Shown: piece after piece, positions 26,633 through 35,484 of the stretch
Layout: every line of letters begins with the position of its first letter
How positions within the stretch are numbered: the stretch's first letter is position 1
Assembly (NCBI GenBank): GCA_902563105.1
Contig: CACEVU010000001.1
Coordinates: 411,649 to 475,648 of the forward strand
Direction: 5' to 3'
Source: an uncultured SAR86 cluster bacterium
Lineage (GTDB): Bacteria; Pseudomonadota; Gammaproteobacteria; Magnimaribacterales; AG-339-G14
Length of the DNA stretch: 64,000 bases
Program-made: the position numbers and the translations under genes
Notes under the pieces: generated by a model
What the model saw: only the letters and a program-made list of their open reading frames with translations
What the model was told of the DNA's origin: nothing
The model's database searches: none

Positions 26633-27766
26633 GTGGGACCTCTCAAAGATATAAAAATTATAGAAATGGCAGGTATTGGACCTGCGCCTTTCTGTGGAAT
26701 GATTTTAGCTGACATGGGCGCTGAAGTGATTTCAGTTGACAGAATTACTTCTGCTGGAAGAGGCTCAAGTGCAGATATTGCTTCTCGGGGGAAAAAATCA
26801 ATCGCAATAGATATTCGAAAAGAAGAGGGTCAGGAAATAATAAAAAAATTAATCTTAAATGCTGATGTTCTTATAGAAGGTTTTAGACCAGGTGTGATGG
26901 AAAAAAATAATCTTGGTCCAGATGATCTTCTTAAAATAAATCCAAAATTAATTTTTGGAAGAATGACGGGATGGGGGCAAAGTGGCCCCCTTGCGAATGC
27001 TGCTGGACATGATATCAACTATATTGCTTTGAGCGGTGTATTAGGCGCTATTGGAAAAAAAGATTCACCTCCACCACCGCCTTTAAATCTTATAGGTGAT
27101 TTTGGTGGGGGAGGCATGCTTTTGGCTCTCGGAGTTTGTGCTGCTTTAAATACTGTAAACAAAGAGGGTAAAGGACAAGTTATTGATGCAGCGATGACAG
27201 AAGGGTCAGCATTACTGATGAGTATGATGTATGGAATGCTTAATTCAGGAATCTGGATAGATGATAGAGACTCTAATCTCCTAGATGGAGCAGCACATTT
27301 TTATGGTTGTTACGAATGCAAAGACGGGAAATATATTTCTATTGGCTCTATAGAGCCTCAGTTTTATTCCTTATTAAAAGAAAAAATGAAAATTGATGAA
27401 CAAATTTTTGATAACCAAATGGATAAGGAATCTTGGCCAATACTTCGAAAAAACTTGGAAACAAGATTCATGGATAAAACTCGCGACGAATGGTGCGAAA
27501 TTATGGAAGGAACAGACATTTGTTTTGCTCCAGTATTATCAATGAAAGAAGCAATGAACCACAAACATAATCTCGAAAGACAATCTTTTTTTACCCTGGA
27601 AAATGTGGCGCAACCTTCACCAGCACCTAAGTTTTCTCATACGAAAAGTGAAGTCAGTAATCCTCCTGTTAAAGTTGGCACCCATACCAAAGAAATAATT
27701 GAATCTTTAGGTTTAAAAAATCAGATTGAGGAACTTATTTCTGAAAAAATTATTGCTCAAGCTTAA
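26633..27766 (+). CDS. Alpha-methylacyl-CoA racemase-like family III CoA enzyme
   Basis: A 377-residue protein, clearly the racemase branch of the CaiB/BaiF superfamily. GIGPAPFCGMILADMGAEVI matches the N-terminus, and His126 (AAGHDINY) and Asp156 (LIGDFGGGG) fall at the positions of the catalytic pair of mycobacterial methylacyl-CoA racemase. Glu242 is close to the third catalytic residue. It would interconvert (R)- and (S)-2-methylacyl-CoA so branched or isoprenoid/steroid side chains can be beta-oxidised. The GTG start directly follows the RND stop. The end overlaps tatD by 17 bases (convergent). Confidence 0.9.
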   Translation: MGPLKDIKIIEMAGIGPAPFCGMILADMGAEVISVDRITSAGRGSSADIASRGKKSIAIDIRKEEGQEIIKKLILNADVLIEGFRPGVMEKNNLGPDDLLKINPKLIFGRMTGWGQSGPLANAAGHDINYIALSGVLGAIGKKDSPPPPPLNLIGDFGGGGMLLALGVCAALNTVNKEGKGQVIDAAMTEGSALLMSMMYGMLNSGIWIDDRDSNLLDGAAHFYGCYECKDGKYISIGSIEPQFYSLLKEKMKIDEQIFDNQMDKESWPILRKNLETRFMDKTRDEWCEIMEGTDICFAPVLSMKEAMNHKHNLERQSFFTLENVAQPSPAPKFSHTKSEVSNPPVKVGTHTKEIIESLGLKNQIEELISEKIIAQA

Positions 27767-28553
27767 AAAATTCTAAACTGTTCTCATAAAGTAAGCCTGC
27801 AATCTCTTCTATATCTTTTTTTTGTAAATCTGCTATCCGCTTTGCAATTTCATAAATATATTTAGGTTCGTTTCGTCTTCCTTTTACCTTTAGATTCTTT
27901 GGAAGAAGATACGGTGAATCGGTTTCTATCATGACTCTGTCAAGAGGCATGGAGGAAATTAAACTTTCCATATGTTTTCCTCTTTTTGGATCACATATCC
28001 AACCGGTAAAGCCTATCCAAAAACCTTTTTCTAAATATTCGTAAAATTCTTTTTTATTTTCAGTAAAACAATGGACTACTGCATTAACGTTTAAATCAAA
28101 ATTATTAAGACAACTCATAAAGCTTTCATGAGCTTCTCTTTGATGCATAAAAATTGGAAGTGTTAATTCTTGAGCAATTTCTAATTGAGATTCAAAACAA
28201 ATAATTTGATTTTCTTTTAATGAAAAGTTTCTATTGAAATCTAACCCAGTTTCGCCAACAGCTTTTATTAAAGAATTTGTACATAGCTTTTTTATATCTT
28301 CTATATTTGATTCAATAAATGTATCTGCATAATGAGGATGAATTCCACAAGTGGTAATAAAAAAATCCTTATCAGATCCAGCAATTTTTAAAGAAAGTTT
28401 TGTATCTTCTATAGACGTGCTGGTTATACAAATTTTTTTTATTCCTGTAGATTTAGCATTTCTTATTACATCACAAAGATCTTTGTTAAAAGATTCATGA
28501 GTAAGATTGGCTCCTATGTCAAAATATGTATTATGTTTCATAACCTTGTTCAT
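27750..28553 (-). CDS. tatD: TatD-family metal-dependent hydrolase
   Basis: A 267-residue TIM-barrel hydrolase very similar in plan to E. coli TatD, a 3'-5' exonuclease/DNase in quality control. Motifs include YFDIGANLTHESF, GIHPHYAD, VGETGLDFNRNFS (metal-binding Glu), FMHQREAHESF, HCFTENKKEF and METDSPYLLP-type ETDSPYLLP. The first barrel motif, H-x-H in other relatives, is N-L-T as in E. coli TatD. Either ATG at 28553 or 28541 may be the start; neither has a well-spaced ribosome binding site. It is divergent from the thioesterase by 17 bases. Confidence 0.92.
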   Translation of the reverse strand: MNKVMKHNTYFDIGANLTHESFNKDLCDVIRNAKSTGIKKICITSTSIEDTKLSLKIAGSDKDFFITTCGIHPHYADTFIESNIEDIKKLCTNSLIKAVGETGLDFNRNFSLKENQIICFESQLEIAQELTLPIFMHQREAHESFMSCLNNFDLNVNAVVHCFTENKKEFYEYLEKGFWIGFTGWICDPKRGKHMESLISSMPLDRVMIETDSPYLLPKNLKVKGRRNEPKYIYEIAKRIADLQKKDIEEIAGLLYENSLEFFKLEQ

Positions 28554-28570
28554 AAAGATAAAACTGTTTC

Positions 28571-29377
28571 ATGAGTATTTATAAAAAATTTAATGAAGAT
28601 ATTAGCGTAATTAAAGTTTCGGATAGAAACTTTACAGCAAATATTTCAGAAAATTGGAGTATTGGTCAAACTGCAAACGGCGGTTATTCAATGGCAATCA
28701 TTGCAAAAGCTTGTTCAGAACATTTAAATCATAAAGATCCTTTAGTTCTTTCTGCCAACTATCTAGAAAGAGTAGAATTTGGTCCTGCGGATATTGAAAT
28801 TTCTAAGATTTCTTCTTCAAAAAGCACATCAACAGCATCTATAACATTGAAACAAAGAGGATTAATAAAAATTTTTGCTACTGCAACATTTACAGATTTT
28901 TCTAAAATGAGAGGTATTAATGAAAAATTAAGGGAAGAACCAATTTTCGATTCGTATGAAGATTGTATTCAAGTTCCTTATAAAGAGGGTTTCAATCCAA
29001 AATTGGATAAGAATTTAGAAAAAAAATATTGTTTAGATTCTATTTGGTGGGATAAACCCAATGATACAAACAATGCATGTTTAAATTTATATATGGGGTG
29101 GAAAGATGGTGGCAGGGTAGATTTATTTGGATTAATTTTATTTTTAGATGCAACAACTCCTCCTATTTTTAATAAAATGGGAACTGTTGGCTGGGTACCA
29201 ACTCTGACATTAACTTCTCATATAAGAAACCTTCCTAAGCCAGGACCTTTAAAGGTCATTGCAAAGACAGAATTCATTACCAATAACTATATTGAAGAAG
29301 ATAGAGAGATTTGGGATACAGAAGGAAATTTAGTTGGTCAATCAAAGCAATTAGCCAAGTTAAGAATTAAGAAATAA
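28571..29377 (+). CDS. Acyl-CoA thioesterase-like protein (double hotdog)
   Basis: A 268-residue protein resembling TesB-like acyl-CoA thioesterases. The N-terminal hotdog has WSIGQTANGGYSMAIIAKA and SANYLERVEFGPADIEI, then ATFTDF. The C-terminal hotdog ends with DREIWDTEGNLVGQSKQLAKLR. It probably hydrolyses acyl-CoA to free acid and CoA in the cytosol, fitting the CoA-transferase, racemase and hydratase genes in the window. Chain-length preference is unknown. Confidence 0.82.
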   Translation: MSIYKKFNEDISVIKVSDRNFTANISENWSIGQTANGGYSMAIIAKACSEHLNHKDPLVLSANYLERVEFGPADIEISKISSSKSTSTASITLKQRGLIKIFATATFTDFSKMRGINEKLREEPIFDSYEDCIQVPYKEGFNPKLDKNLEKKYCLDSIWWDKPNDTNNACLNLYMGWKDGGRVDLFGLILFLDATTPPIFNKMGTVGWVPTLTLTSHIRNLPKPGPLKVIAKTEFITNNYIEEDREIWDTEGNLVGQSKQLAKLRIKK

Positions 29378-29433
29378 TCTTAAAAAAATTGTTATCATAA
29401 GTCTTTAAAAATTCTCAATATAGGAAATACTTT

Positions 29434-30288
29434 ATGAAATTCAAAGGTACAAAATCATACATAGCAACTGATGATTTAAGTTTGTCGGTCAATGCTGCAA
29501 TAGCTTTAGAGAGACCATTATTAATTAAAGGTGAACCTGGTACGGGTAAAACAATGCTTGCACTTGAGGTTGCCAAATCTTTAGATCTTCCTTTAATAGA
29601 ATGGCACATAAAATCTACGACAAAAGCTCAACAAGGCCTCTACGAATATGATGCTGTTACAAGGCTTAGAGATTCGCAACTTGGCGATGAAAGAGTAAAA
29701 GATATTTCTAACTACATCCAAAAGGGAAAACTTTGGGAGGCTTTTACTTCGGAAAAACAAGCAGTTCTGTTAATAGATGAGATCGATAAAGCAGATATCG
29801 AATTTCCCAATGATCTTTTACAGGAAATAGACAGAATGGAATTTTACGTCTACGAAACTAAAGAAACAATCAAAGCAACTACAAGACCAATTGTGATTAT
29901 TTCCAGTAACAATGAAAAAGAACTTCCAGACGCTTTCTTGAGAAGATGTTTTTTTCATTATATTTCTTTTCCAGATAGAGAAACAATGAAAGAGATTATT
30001 AAAGTTCATCATCCAAAGGTTAAAGAAAAACTTGTTAAAGAAGCTCTCGATATATTTTTTGATGTCAGAAAAGTTCCTGGATTAAAAAAGAAACCTTCGA
30101 CCTCAGAATTAGTTGATTGGTTAAAATTATTAATGGCAGATGATCTCCCAGATGAAATTCTAAAAAATAGAGATCCTTCGAAAGCAATTCCACCTCTTTA
30201 TGGGGCCTTAGTAAAAAATGAACAAGACGTTCAATTATTGGAAAGATTAGCCTTTATGACCAGAAGAGAAGGTAATAACCAAAATTAG
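29434..30288 (+). CDS. MoxR-family AAA+ ATPase
   Basis: A 284-residue MoxR-type AAA+ ATPase. Walker A is GEPGTGKT (about residues 32-39), Walker B is LLIDEIDKAD, sensor 1 is ISSNNEKELPDAFLRRCF with the arginine fingers, and a small C-terminal helical lid follows. MoxR ATPases act as chaperones that insert cofactors or remodel complexes, usually with a VWA protein encoded next door, as here 4 bases downstream. The pair resembles CoxD/CoxE, but no CO dehydrogenase genes are in the window, so the client is unknown. Confidence 0.92.
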   Translation: MKFKGTKSYIATDDLSLSVNAAIALERPLLIKGEPGTGKTMLALEVAKSLDLPLIEWHIKSTTKAQQGLYEYDAVTRLRDSQLGDERVKDISNYIQKGKLWEAFTSEKQAVLLIDEIDKADIEFPNDLLQEIDRMEFYVYETKETIKATTRPIVIISSNNEKELPDAFLRRCFFHYISFPDRETMKEIIKVHHPKVKEKLVKEALDIFFDVRKVPGLKKKPSTSELVDWLKLLMADDLPDEILKNRDPSKAIPPLYGALVKNEQDVQLLERLAFMTRREGNNQN

Positions 30289-30292
30289 ATAA

Positions 30293-31471
30293 ATGTTAAT
30301 AAATCTCTTTAAAACTTTAAAAGAAGTTGGAGTCCCATGCACACTAAGAGAGCTATTGGATTTAATTTCTGGACTTGAAAAGCAGGTTATTTTTGCTGAT
30401 ATTGATGATTTTTATTATTTATCAAGATCCGTTCTTGTTAAAGATGAAAAACACTACGATAAATTTGATCGCGCCTTCGATATTTATTTCAAAGGTCTTG
30501 AAACACTTGACGATGTGCTTCAGGCTTTAGTTCCTGAAGAATGGCTTAGAAAAGAGTTCGAAAAGTTTTTAACAGAAGATGAGTTAAAAAAAATTGAAAC
30601 TATGGGAGGCCTAGAAAAACTTCTTTCAGAGTTTAAAAAACGATTGGAAGAACAAAAAGGTAAACATCAAAAGGGTGATAAATGGGTCGGTACCGGAGGT
30701 ACATCTCCTTTCGGTAATGCTGGATCCCACCCCGAAGGTATCCGCGTTGATGGAGAGGGAAAGGAAAATAAAGCTGTTAAAGTCTGGCAACAAAGAGATT
30801 TTAAAAATTTAGATGATTCCGTAGAACTTGGGACCAGAAATATAAAAGTAGCCTTAAGAAGATTAAGAAAATTCATAAGGCAGTCAAATGAAGAAGAATT
30901 AGATTTAGATGACACTATTAAAAGTACAGCAAAAAACGCAGGACTTCTTGATATTAAAATGATTCCAGAAAAGACTAATGCAGTTAAGGTTTTAGTTTTC
31001 TTTGATGTCGGAGGGTCAATGGATCCACACATAAAAATCTGTGAAGAGCTTTTTTCTGCATGCAAGACAGAATTCAAAAATTTAGAATATTTTTACTTTC
31101 ACAATTTTATTTATGAAACCGTCTGGAAAGATAACAGACGGAGACACAATGAAAGAATGAAGACAGATGACATTATTCATAAGTATGCATCCGATTACAA
31201 AATAATTTTTGTTGGTGACGCAACTATGGCTCCATATGAAATAACTAATCCGGGCGGAAGCATTGAACATTGGAATGAAGAAGCAGGTTCAGTTTGGATG
31301 AAAAAAATTATGACAACATATGATAAATTGATTTGGCTAAATCCTGTTCCTGAAGAACATTGGGATTATTCATCATCAATTGAAATTTCAAGACATCTTA
31401 TAGAAGATCATATGTTTCCTTTAACTCTTAAAGGGTTAGAAGACGGAATGTCATTTTTATCAAAAAAATAA
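30293..31471 (+). CDS. VWA-domain protein, CoxE-like partner of MoxR
   Basis: A 392-residue protein. The N-terminal half contains LFKTLKEVGVPCTLRELLDL and a charged, glycine-rich linker (GGTSPFGNAGSHPEG). The C-terminal half is a VWA domain with a MIDAS-like motif FFDVGGSMD (D-x-G-G-S), a threonine-containing segment and VGDATMAPYEI supplying the distal aspartate. It is expected to recruit a client to the MoxR ATPase encoded 4 bases upstream. It is followed after 2 bases by an ABC transporter ATPase, so all may be co-expressed. Confidence 0.88.
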   Translation: MLINLFKTLKEVGVPCTLRELLDLISGLEKQVIFADIDDFYYLSRSVLVKDEKHYDKFDRAFDIYFKGLETLDDVLQALVPEEWLRKEFEKFLTEDELKKIETMGGLEKLLSEFKKRLEEQKGKHQKGDKWVGTGGTSPFGNAGSHPEGIRVDGEGKENKAVKVWQQRDFKNLDDSVELGTRNIKVALRRLRKFIRQSNEEELDLDDTIKSTAKNAGLLDIKMIPEKTNAVKVLVFFDVGGSMDPHIKICEELFSACKTEFKNLEYFYFHNFIYETVWKDNRRRHNERMKTDDIIHKYASDYKIIFVGDATMAPYEITNPGGSIEHWNEEAGSVWMKKIMTTYDKLIWLNPVPEEHWDYSSSIEISRHLIEDHMFPLTLKGLEDGMSFLSKK

Positions 31472-31473
31472 AT

Positions 31474-32388
31474 TTGAAAGCTCTAGAAATAAAAAATCTT
31501 ACGAAGATTTACGACAATAATCTTATTGCTTTGGATAATATTTCATTTGAAGTAGAAAAAGGTGATTTCTATGCGCTACTTGGACCCAATGGTGCAGGCA
31601 AATCTACAATGATCGGCATTATTAGTTCCTTAGTGAACAAATCATCTGGTCTGGTAAAAATTTTAGGCCTTGATATTGATACTCACCACTCTGAAGCAAA
31701 AAAAAAGATAGGAATCGTCGGCCAAGAAGTTAATTTTAATCAATTTGAAACGGTTCATAATGTTTTGTTGCATCAAGCAGGATTTTTCGGTCTTCCTTTT
31801 TCAGATATAAAAAAAAATTCTGAATATTTTCTTAAAAGGTTAGATCTTTGGGACAAAAGAAATGAGCAGGGAAGGAATTTATCCGGTGGAATGAAACGAA
31901 GACTGATGGTTGCTAAAGCTTTAGTAAACATTCCTGAACTGCTTATATTAGATGAACCAACTGCAGGAGTGGATACTGAATTAAGAAGATCTTTATGGGA
32001 ATTTTTGGTAGAAATAAATAAGAAAGGAACAACCATTATATTAACGACTCACTACTTAGAAGAAGCAGAAAGACTCTGTAAGAACATTTCAATTATTGAC
32101 AATGGAAAAATAGTTAGAAATTCTAATATGAACTCATTTCTTAGAGAAATTGAGATGGAGACTTTTATTTTTGATCTGAAAGAGAAAACTTCTAAAGAGT
32201 TATATTCAGAAGATTTTGTAATTAATAAAATAAATGAAACAACTTTTTCTGTTCAAGCCAACAAAGGTACGAATTTAAATTCAATATTCGATTTTTTTGA
32301 TGAAGAAGAAATTGAAGTTTTAAGCATGAGAAACGAAACAAATCGTCTAGAAGAATTATTCTTAAAATTAACCAATAATGACAGCTAG
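31474..32388 (+). CDS. ABC transporter ATP-binding protein (ABC-2 exporter type)
   Basis: A 304-residue ATPase. Walker A GPNGAGKST, Q-loop GIVGQEVNFNQ, signature LSGGMKRR, Walker B LLILDEPTAG and the H-loop LTTHYLEEAE are all present. It resembles DrrA/YadG-type ATPases that pair with a single ABC-2 permease. The start is TTG, 2 bases after the VWA gene; the permease start overlaps its end by 11 bases. About 90 C-terminal residues form the regulatory extension typical of this group. The exported substrate is unknown. Confidence 0.94.
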   Translation: MKALEIKNLTKIYDNNLIALDNISFEVEKGDFYALLGPNGAGKSTMIGIISSLVNKSSGLVKILGLDIDTHHSEAKKKIGIVGQEVNFNQFETVHNVLLHQAGFFGLPFSDIKKNSEYFLKRLDLWDKRNEQGRNLSGGMKRRLMVAKALVNIPELLILDEPTAGVDTELRRSLWEFLVEINKKGTTIILTTHYLEEAERLCKNISIIDNGKIVRNSNMNSFLREIEMETFIFDLKEKTSKELYSEDFVINKINETTFSVQANKGTNLNSIFDFFDEEEIEVLSMRNETNRLEELFLKLTNNDS

Positions 32389-33151
32389 AGAACAAGTTAG
32401 ATCTTTATTTATTCTACTTAGAAAGGAAGTTCTAAGATTTTTTAGGATTTGGAGTCAAACATTAATTCCCTCAGTACTTACAACTATTCTATATTTTTTA
32501 ATTTTTGGTACCTTTATTGGTGAAAGAATAGGAAAAATGTCAGGGTTTGATTATATGCAATTTATGGCTCCTGGCTTAGTCATGTTAGCAGTGATTACGA
32601 ATGCTTATTCAAACGTCGTTTCTTCGTTTTTTGGAGTCAAATTTCAAAGGAGTATCGAAGAGCTTCTAGTATCTCCTATGCCTAATTATTTAATTCTAAT
32701 TGGTTTCGTTTTAGGAGGGGTTGCAAGGGGAATTATAGTAGGATTTCTAGTATTACTGACTTCTTTAATTTTTACAGATATCAGTGTTCAGAATGTTCCA
32801 TTGACTTTATTAGTAGTCATCATGACAGCTTTTTTATTTTCAATTGCAGGATTTCTAAATGCCTTATTTGCGGATAATTTTGATGACATAAGCATTGTTC
32901 CTACTTTTATCCTTACACCTTTGATTTATCTTGGAGGAGTTTTTTATTCCGTTGATCTTTTATCAGATACTTGGCAATTGGTTTCCAAAGCAAATCCCTT
33001 GTTGTATATGGTCAATGCATTTAGATATGGAATGATTGGGATATCCGATATAAATGTACAGTTTGCATTATTAATGATAACTTTTTTTATAATTTTATTT
33101 TTTTCAATAGCATATTATTTGCTAAATAAAGGATATGGTATAAGAACCTAA
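32378..33151 (+). CDS. ABC-2 type transporter permease
   Basis: A 257-residue integral membrane protein with about six helices and the ABC-2 pattern (LRKEVLRFFRIWSQTLIPSVL at the N-terminus; TPLIYLGGVFYSVDLLSD and NPLLYMVNAFRYGMIG near the end). It closely resembles YadH-like permeases that pair with YadG-type ATPases. It overlaps the ATPase gene by 11 bases, so they form one exporter. Its TAA stop overlaps the ATG of the following propeller gene by one base (TAATG). Substrate unknown. Confidence 0.93.
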   Translation: MTAREQVRSLFILLRKEVLRFFRIWSQTLIPSVLTTILYFLIFGTFIGERIGKMSGFDYMQFMAPGLVMLAVITNAYSNVVSSFFGVKFQRSIEELLVSPMPNYLILIGFVLGGVARGIIVGFLVLLTSLIFTDISVQNVPLTLLVVIMTAFLFSIAGFLNALFADNFDDISIVPTFILTPLIYLGGVFYSVDLLSDTWQLVSKANPLLYMVNAFRYGMIGISDINVQFALLMITFFIILFFSIAYYLLNKGYGIRT

Positions 33152-34197
33152 TGTTCTACGATTTATTCATTTCAACAGTCTTTTTATTGTCATCATTCAC
33201 CTTCAATGATTTTAATGAGATTAACAATTGCAACGATGATGATATTTTTGAAATAAATTGTGGCTTTCAAAACCCTGAAGATCTTTATTTATCTCCATCA
33301 AAAGAGAAAATTATAATTTCTGAGTTTGGATCTTTGGCACCTAATACCAAATATGGAAATCTTTCTTACTTTGATTTATTTAGTAAAGAAAAAAAAGATT
33401 TTGAAATTTCTTATGAATCTAATGATTGGGGAGATATTAATTGCAAGTTAAAAAGTAAAAGATTTTCACCTCATGGCATAGATCTAATTGAACGAAATGA
33501 TGGCAAGTTTATGCTTGCTGTCATAAATCATCTCCCAGCAGAGACAATAGAATTATTTGAACTTACGGAAAATAAAGATATGAAACTAATTTGGAGAGGC
33601 TGTGTGGATGCCCCTGAAAATAAGTACTTTAACGATGTGGCTTTAAAGAAAGATGGTTCGTTTTATGCTACCAGCATGTTTGATGCAAATCTTTCTGAGT
33701 GGTCTTTAGTTTATGCAAGTATTTTCATCTCACAGACTGGTGAAGTCCATTTTTGGAACAAAGAAAAGGGGTTTATGGAAATTCAAAATACTTCGGGGTC
33801 ATTTCCTAACGGAATAGATTTGTCAGAGAAAGAAGATTTTTTATATATTAATTATTGGTTTTCGGGAAAGACTGTTAAGTTTGATTTAAAAGATACTTCA
33901 GTTAAATATGAACATTTTGGCGGAGGTAAAGATAATCTTTTAGTAACTGATTCTGGTTTGTGGGTAGCCGCACACAACTATTCTGGTATTGAGGGACTTC
34001 AATGTGATGAATCAGTAATTCAATGTCCCTTACCTTTTACAATTCACCAACTTTCTTTGGAGGATCTAGAAGAAATTAATACATATACCTTTGCCGATAA
34101 ACAAATGGGAGCTGCAACTGTTGCATTGCCTCAGGATGATAAAATTTGGCTTGGAACATTTCATGGAGATAGAATAGCTAGCTTTTACATTGAATAA
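33151..34197 (+). CDS. SMP-30/paraoxonase-like beta-propeller protein
   Basis: A 348-residue protein with a likely signal peptide (LFISTVFLLSSFTF) and six-bladed propeller features. Calcium-site-like residues are seen in FQNPEDLYLS, FSPHGIDLIE, NDVALKKDGSFYATS, SFPNGIDLSE and VAAHNYSGIE. This pattern resembles paraoxonase/SMP-30-type lactonases and arylesterases. It is probably periplasmic. Two cysteine pairs (NCNDDD/NCGF and QCDES/QCPLP) may form disulfides. It is translationally coupled to the ABC permease, and tRNA-Ser begins 3 bases after its stop. Confidence 0.75.
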   Translation: MFYDLFISTVFLLSSFTFNDFNEINNCNDDDIFEINCGFQNPEDLYLSPSKEKIIISEFGSLAPNTKYGNLSYFDLFSKEKKDFEISYESNDWGDINCKLKSKRFSPHGIDLIERNDGKFMLAVINHLPAETIELFELTENKDMKLIWRGCVDAPENKYFNDVALKKDGSFYATSMFDANLSEWSLVYASIFISQTGEVHFWNKEKGFMEIQNTSGSFPNGIDLSEKEDFLYINYWFSGKTVKFDLKDTSVKYEHFGGGKDNLLVTDSGLWVAAHNYSGIEGLQCDESVIQCPLPFTIHQLSLEDLEEINTYTFADKQMGAATVALPQDDKIWLGTFHGDRIASFYIE

Positions 34198-34200
34198 GAT

Positions 34201-34290
34201 GGAGAGATGGCAGAGTGGTCGAATGCGCTCGCTTGGAAAGCGGGTAAGGGGGCAACTCCTTCAAGGGTTCGAATCCCTTTCTCTCCGCCA
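34201..34290 (+). tRNA. tRNA-Ser (anticodon GGA)
   Basis: A 90-base class II tRNA. The acceptor GGAGAGA pairs with TCTCTCC, the anticodon loop TTGGAAA gives GGA, there is a long variable arm (about AAGGGGGCAACTCCTT), a T arm AGGGTTCGAATCCCT and an encoded CCA. It begins 3 bases after the upstream stop and ends 5 bases before the next ATG, so it is embedded between protein genes, probably in one transcript. Confidence 0.97.
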
Positions 34291-34295
34291 ATAAT

Positions 34296-35150
34296 ATGGA
34301 ATACATAGAATCAAAATATTTCAGCTATGCGGATCCAGATGATCCTTGGTATAGAAAATTAATAATAAGAGCCATAGAATCTATTGCCGGACAACCTGCA
34401 TTATTTAAACTCTATCGTGAATATCAAGAAAATCCTGAAAAGTGGGATAGCTTTTGGCATGGATGTTTAGATCAACTTAAACTAAATTTAACTTTTAATA
34501 ATGAAATAGTTATTCCAAAAGAGGGACCAACTATATTTATTGCTAACCATCCTTACGGCGTACTTGATGGACTTGTCATAAGTTATTTTGTTTCTCAATA
34601 TAGAGATGATTTTAAAGTCTTAACTCATTCTATGTTACTAAGAGCACCCGAAACTAAAGGTTACCTTCTTCCGATTGACTTTACTGGTGACAAGCAAGCG
34701 TTGATAACAAATTTAGAAACCAGAAAAAAAGCAAGAGATCATCTTTCTAAAGGAGGCTCCATAATAATATTTCCATCTGGTACGGTATCAACAACGTTAA
34801 AATTTTATGAAAAAACAAAAAAGGCTTTTGATCCAGAGTGGAAAAAATTTACTTCCAGATTAATCAAGCAAACTGATCCAAATATAGTCCCCATTTACTT
34901 CTACGGTGTAAATTCCATAAAATTTCAGTTAGCTAGTCATTTGGGAGAAATGTTTAGGGCATCTTTGATATTTCATGAAGTAAAGAGAAGAATTGGCAGT
35001 GAATTTAAGTTTATTGTTGGTGATTCTTTTAAATATTCTGAATTAGGTTTAGATTTATCCAATCAAGAGCTAGCAGATTATTTAAGGACTAAAACTTACC
35101 TATTAAACTCAAATTTAATTGAAGCACCTCCTTATGGTCTTGATATATAA
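34296..35150 (+). CDS. Lysophospholipid acyltransferase-like protein (PlsC/LPLAT family)
   Basis: A 284-residue acyltransferase. The HX4D motif is ANHPYGVLDG (His-Pro-Tyr-Gly-Val-Leu-Asp), and the substrate-binding block IIIFPSGTVS stands for the FPEGTRS motif with a change at the Glu (P-S-G-T). LPIDFTGDKQA precedes it. It is probably membrane-associated and transfers acyl groups to lysophospholipids or related lipids. The start is 5 bases after the tRNA-Ser. The replacement of Glu by Ser in the second motif is seen in some distant LPLAT branches, so substrate is uncertain. Confidence 0.8.
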   Translation: MEYIESKYFSYADPDDPWYRKLIIRAIESIAGQPALFKLYREYQENPEKWDSFWHGCLDQLKLNLTFNNEIVIPKEGPTIFIANHPYGVLDGLVISYFVSQYRDDFKVLTHSMLLRAPETKGYLLPIDFTGDKQALITNLETRKKARDHLSKGGSIIIFPSGTVSTTLKFYEKTKKAFDPEWKKFTSRLIKQTDPNIVPIYFYGVNSIKFQLASHLGEMFRASLIFHEVKRRIGSEFKFIVGDSFKYSELGLDLSNQELADYLRTKTYLLNSNLIEAPPYGLDI

Positions 35151-35207
35151 TCGAGACTCTTTTTAATCTAACTTTTTTTTGCTATCTTAATAAAAAGGGG
35201 AACAAAT

Positions 35208-35375
35208 TTGTTAGTTTTGAGTCGAAAAAGAGATCAATCCTTAGTGATTGGTGAAAACGTGGAAGTAACTGTTCTAGAAATAAAAGGTGGACAAGTAAGA
35301 CTTGGTATAAATGCACCTAAAACTATTCCAGTTCATAGAGGAGAAATCCACGAAAAATCCAATCAAGAGAATTAA
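35208..35375 (+). CDS. csrA: Carbon storage regulator CsrA
   Basis: A 55-residue CsrA, the RNA-binding post-transcriptional regulator that blocks translation by binding GGA motifs in leaders. The sequence LVLSRKRDQSLVIG, then VTVLEIKGGQVRLGINAP and VHRGEIHEK aligns along its entire length with E. coli CsrA, including Arg44-type Arg in VHR. The start is TTG with AGGGGAA upstream. It is followed after 3 bases by tRNA-Arg(ACG), close to the usual gammaproteobacterial csrA-tRNA neighbourhood. Confidence 0.95.
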   Translation: MLVLSRKRDQSLVIGENVEVTVLEIKGGQVRLGINAPKTIPVHRGEIHEKSNQEN

Positions 35376-35378
35376 TAA

Positions 35379-35455
35379 GCGCCCGTAGCTCAGTTGGATA
35401 GAGCACCTGGCTACGAACTAGGGTGTCGGAGGTTCGAATCCTTCCGGGCGCGCCA
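35379..35455 (+). tRNA. tRNA-Arg (anticodon ACG)
   Basis: A 77-base cloverleaf: acceptor GCGCCCG with CGGGCGC, anticodon loop CTACGAA giving ACG (read as ICG after deamination), T arm GGAGGTTCGAATCCTTC and encoded CCA. It starts 3 bases after the csrA stop. Confidence 0.97.
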
Positions 35456-35484
35456 AATATTGAAATATTAAGTAAAATATATAA

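Noticed and set aside
29434-31471. Part of a CO dehydrogenase (cox) operon
   Set aside because: Only CoxD/CoxE-like genes are present; no coxMSL or maturation genes occur in the window, and MoxR-VWA pairs are common in other contexts.
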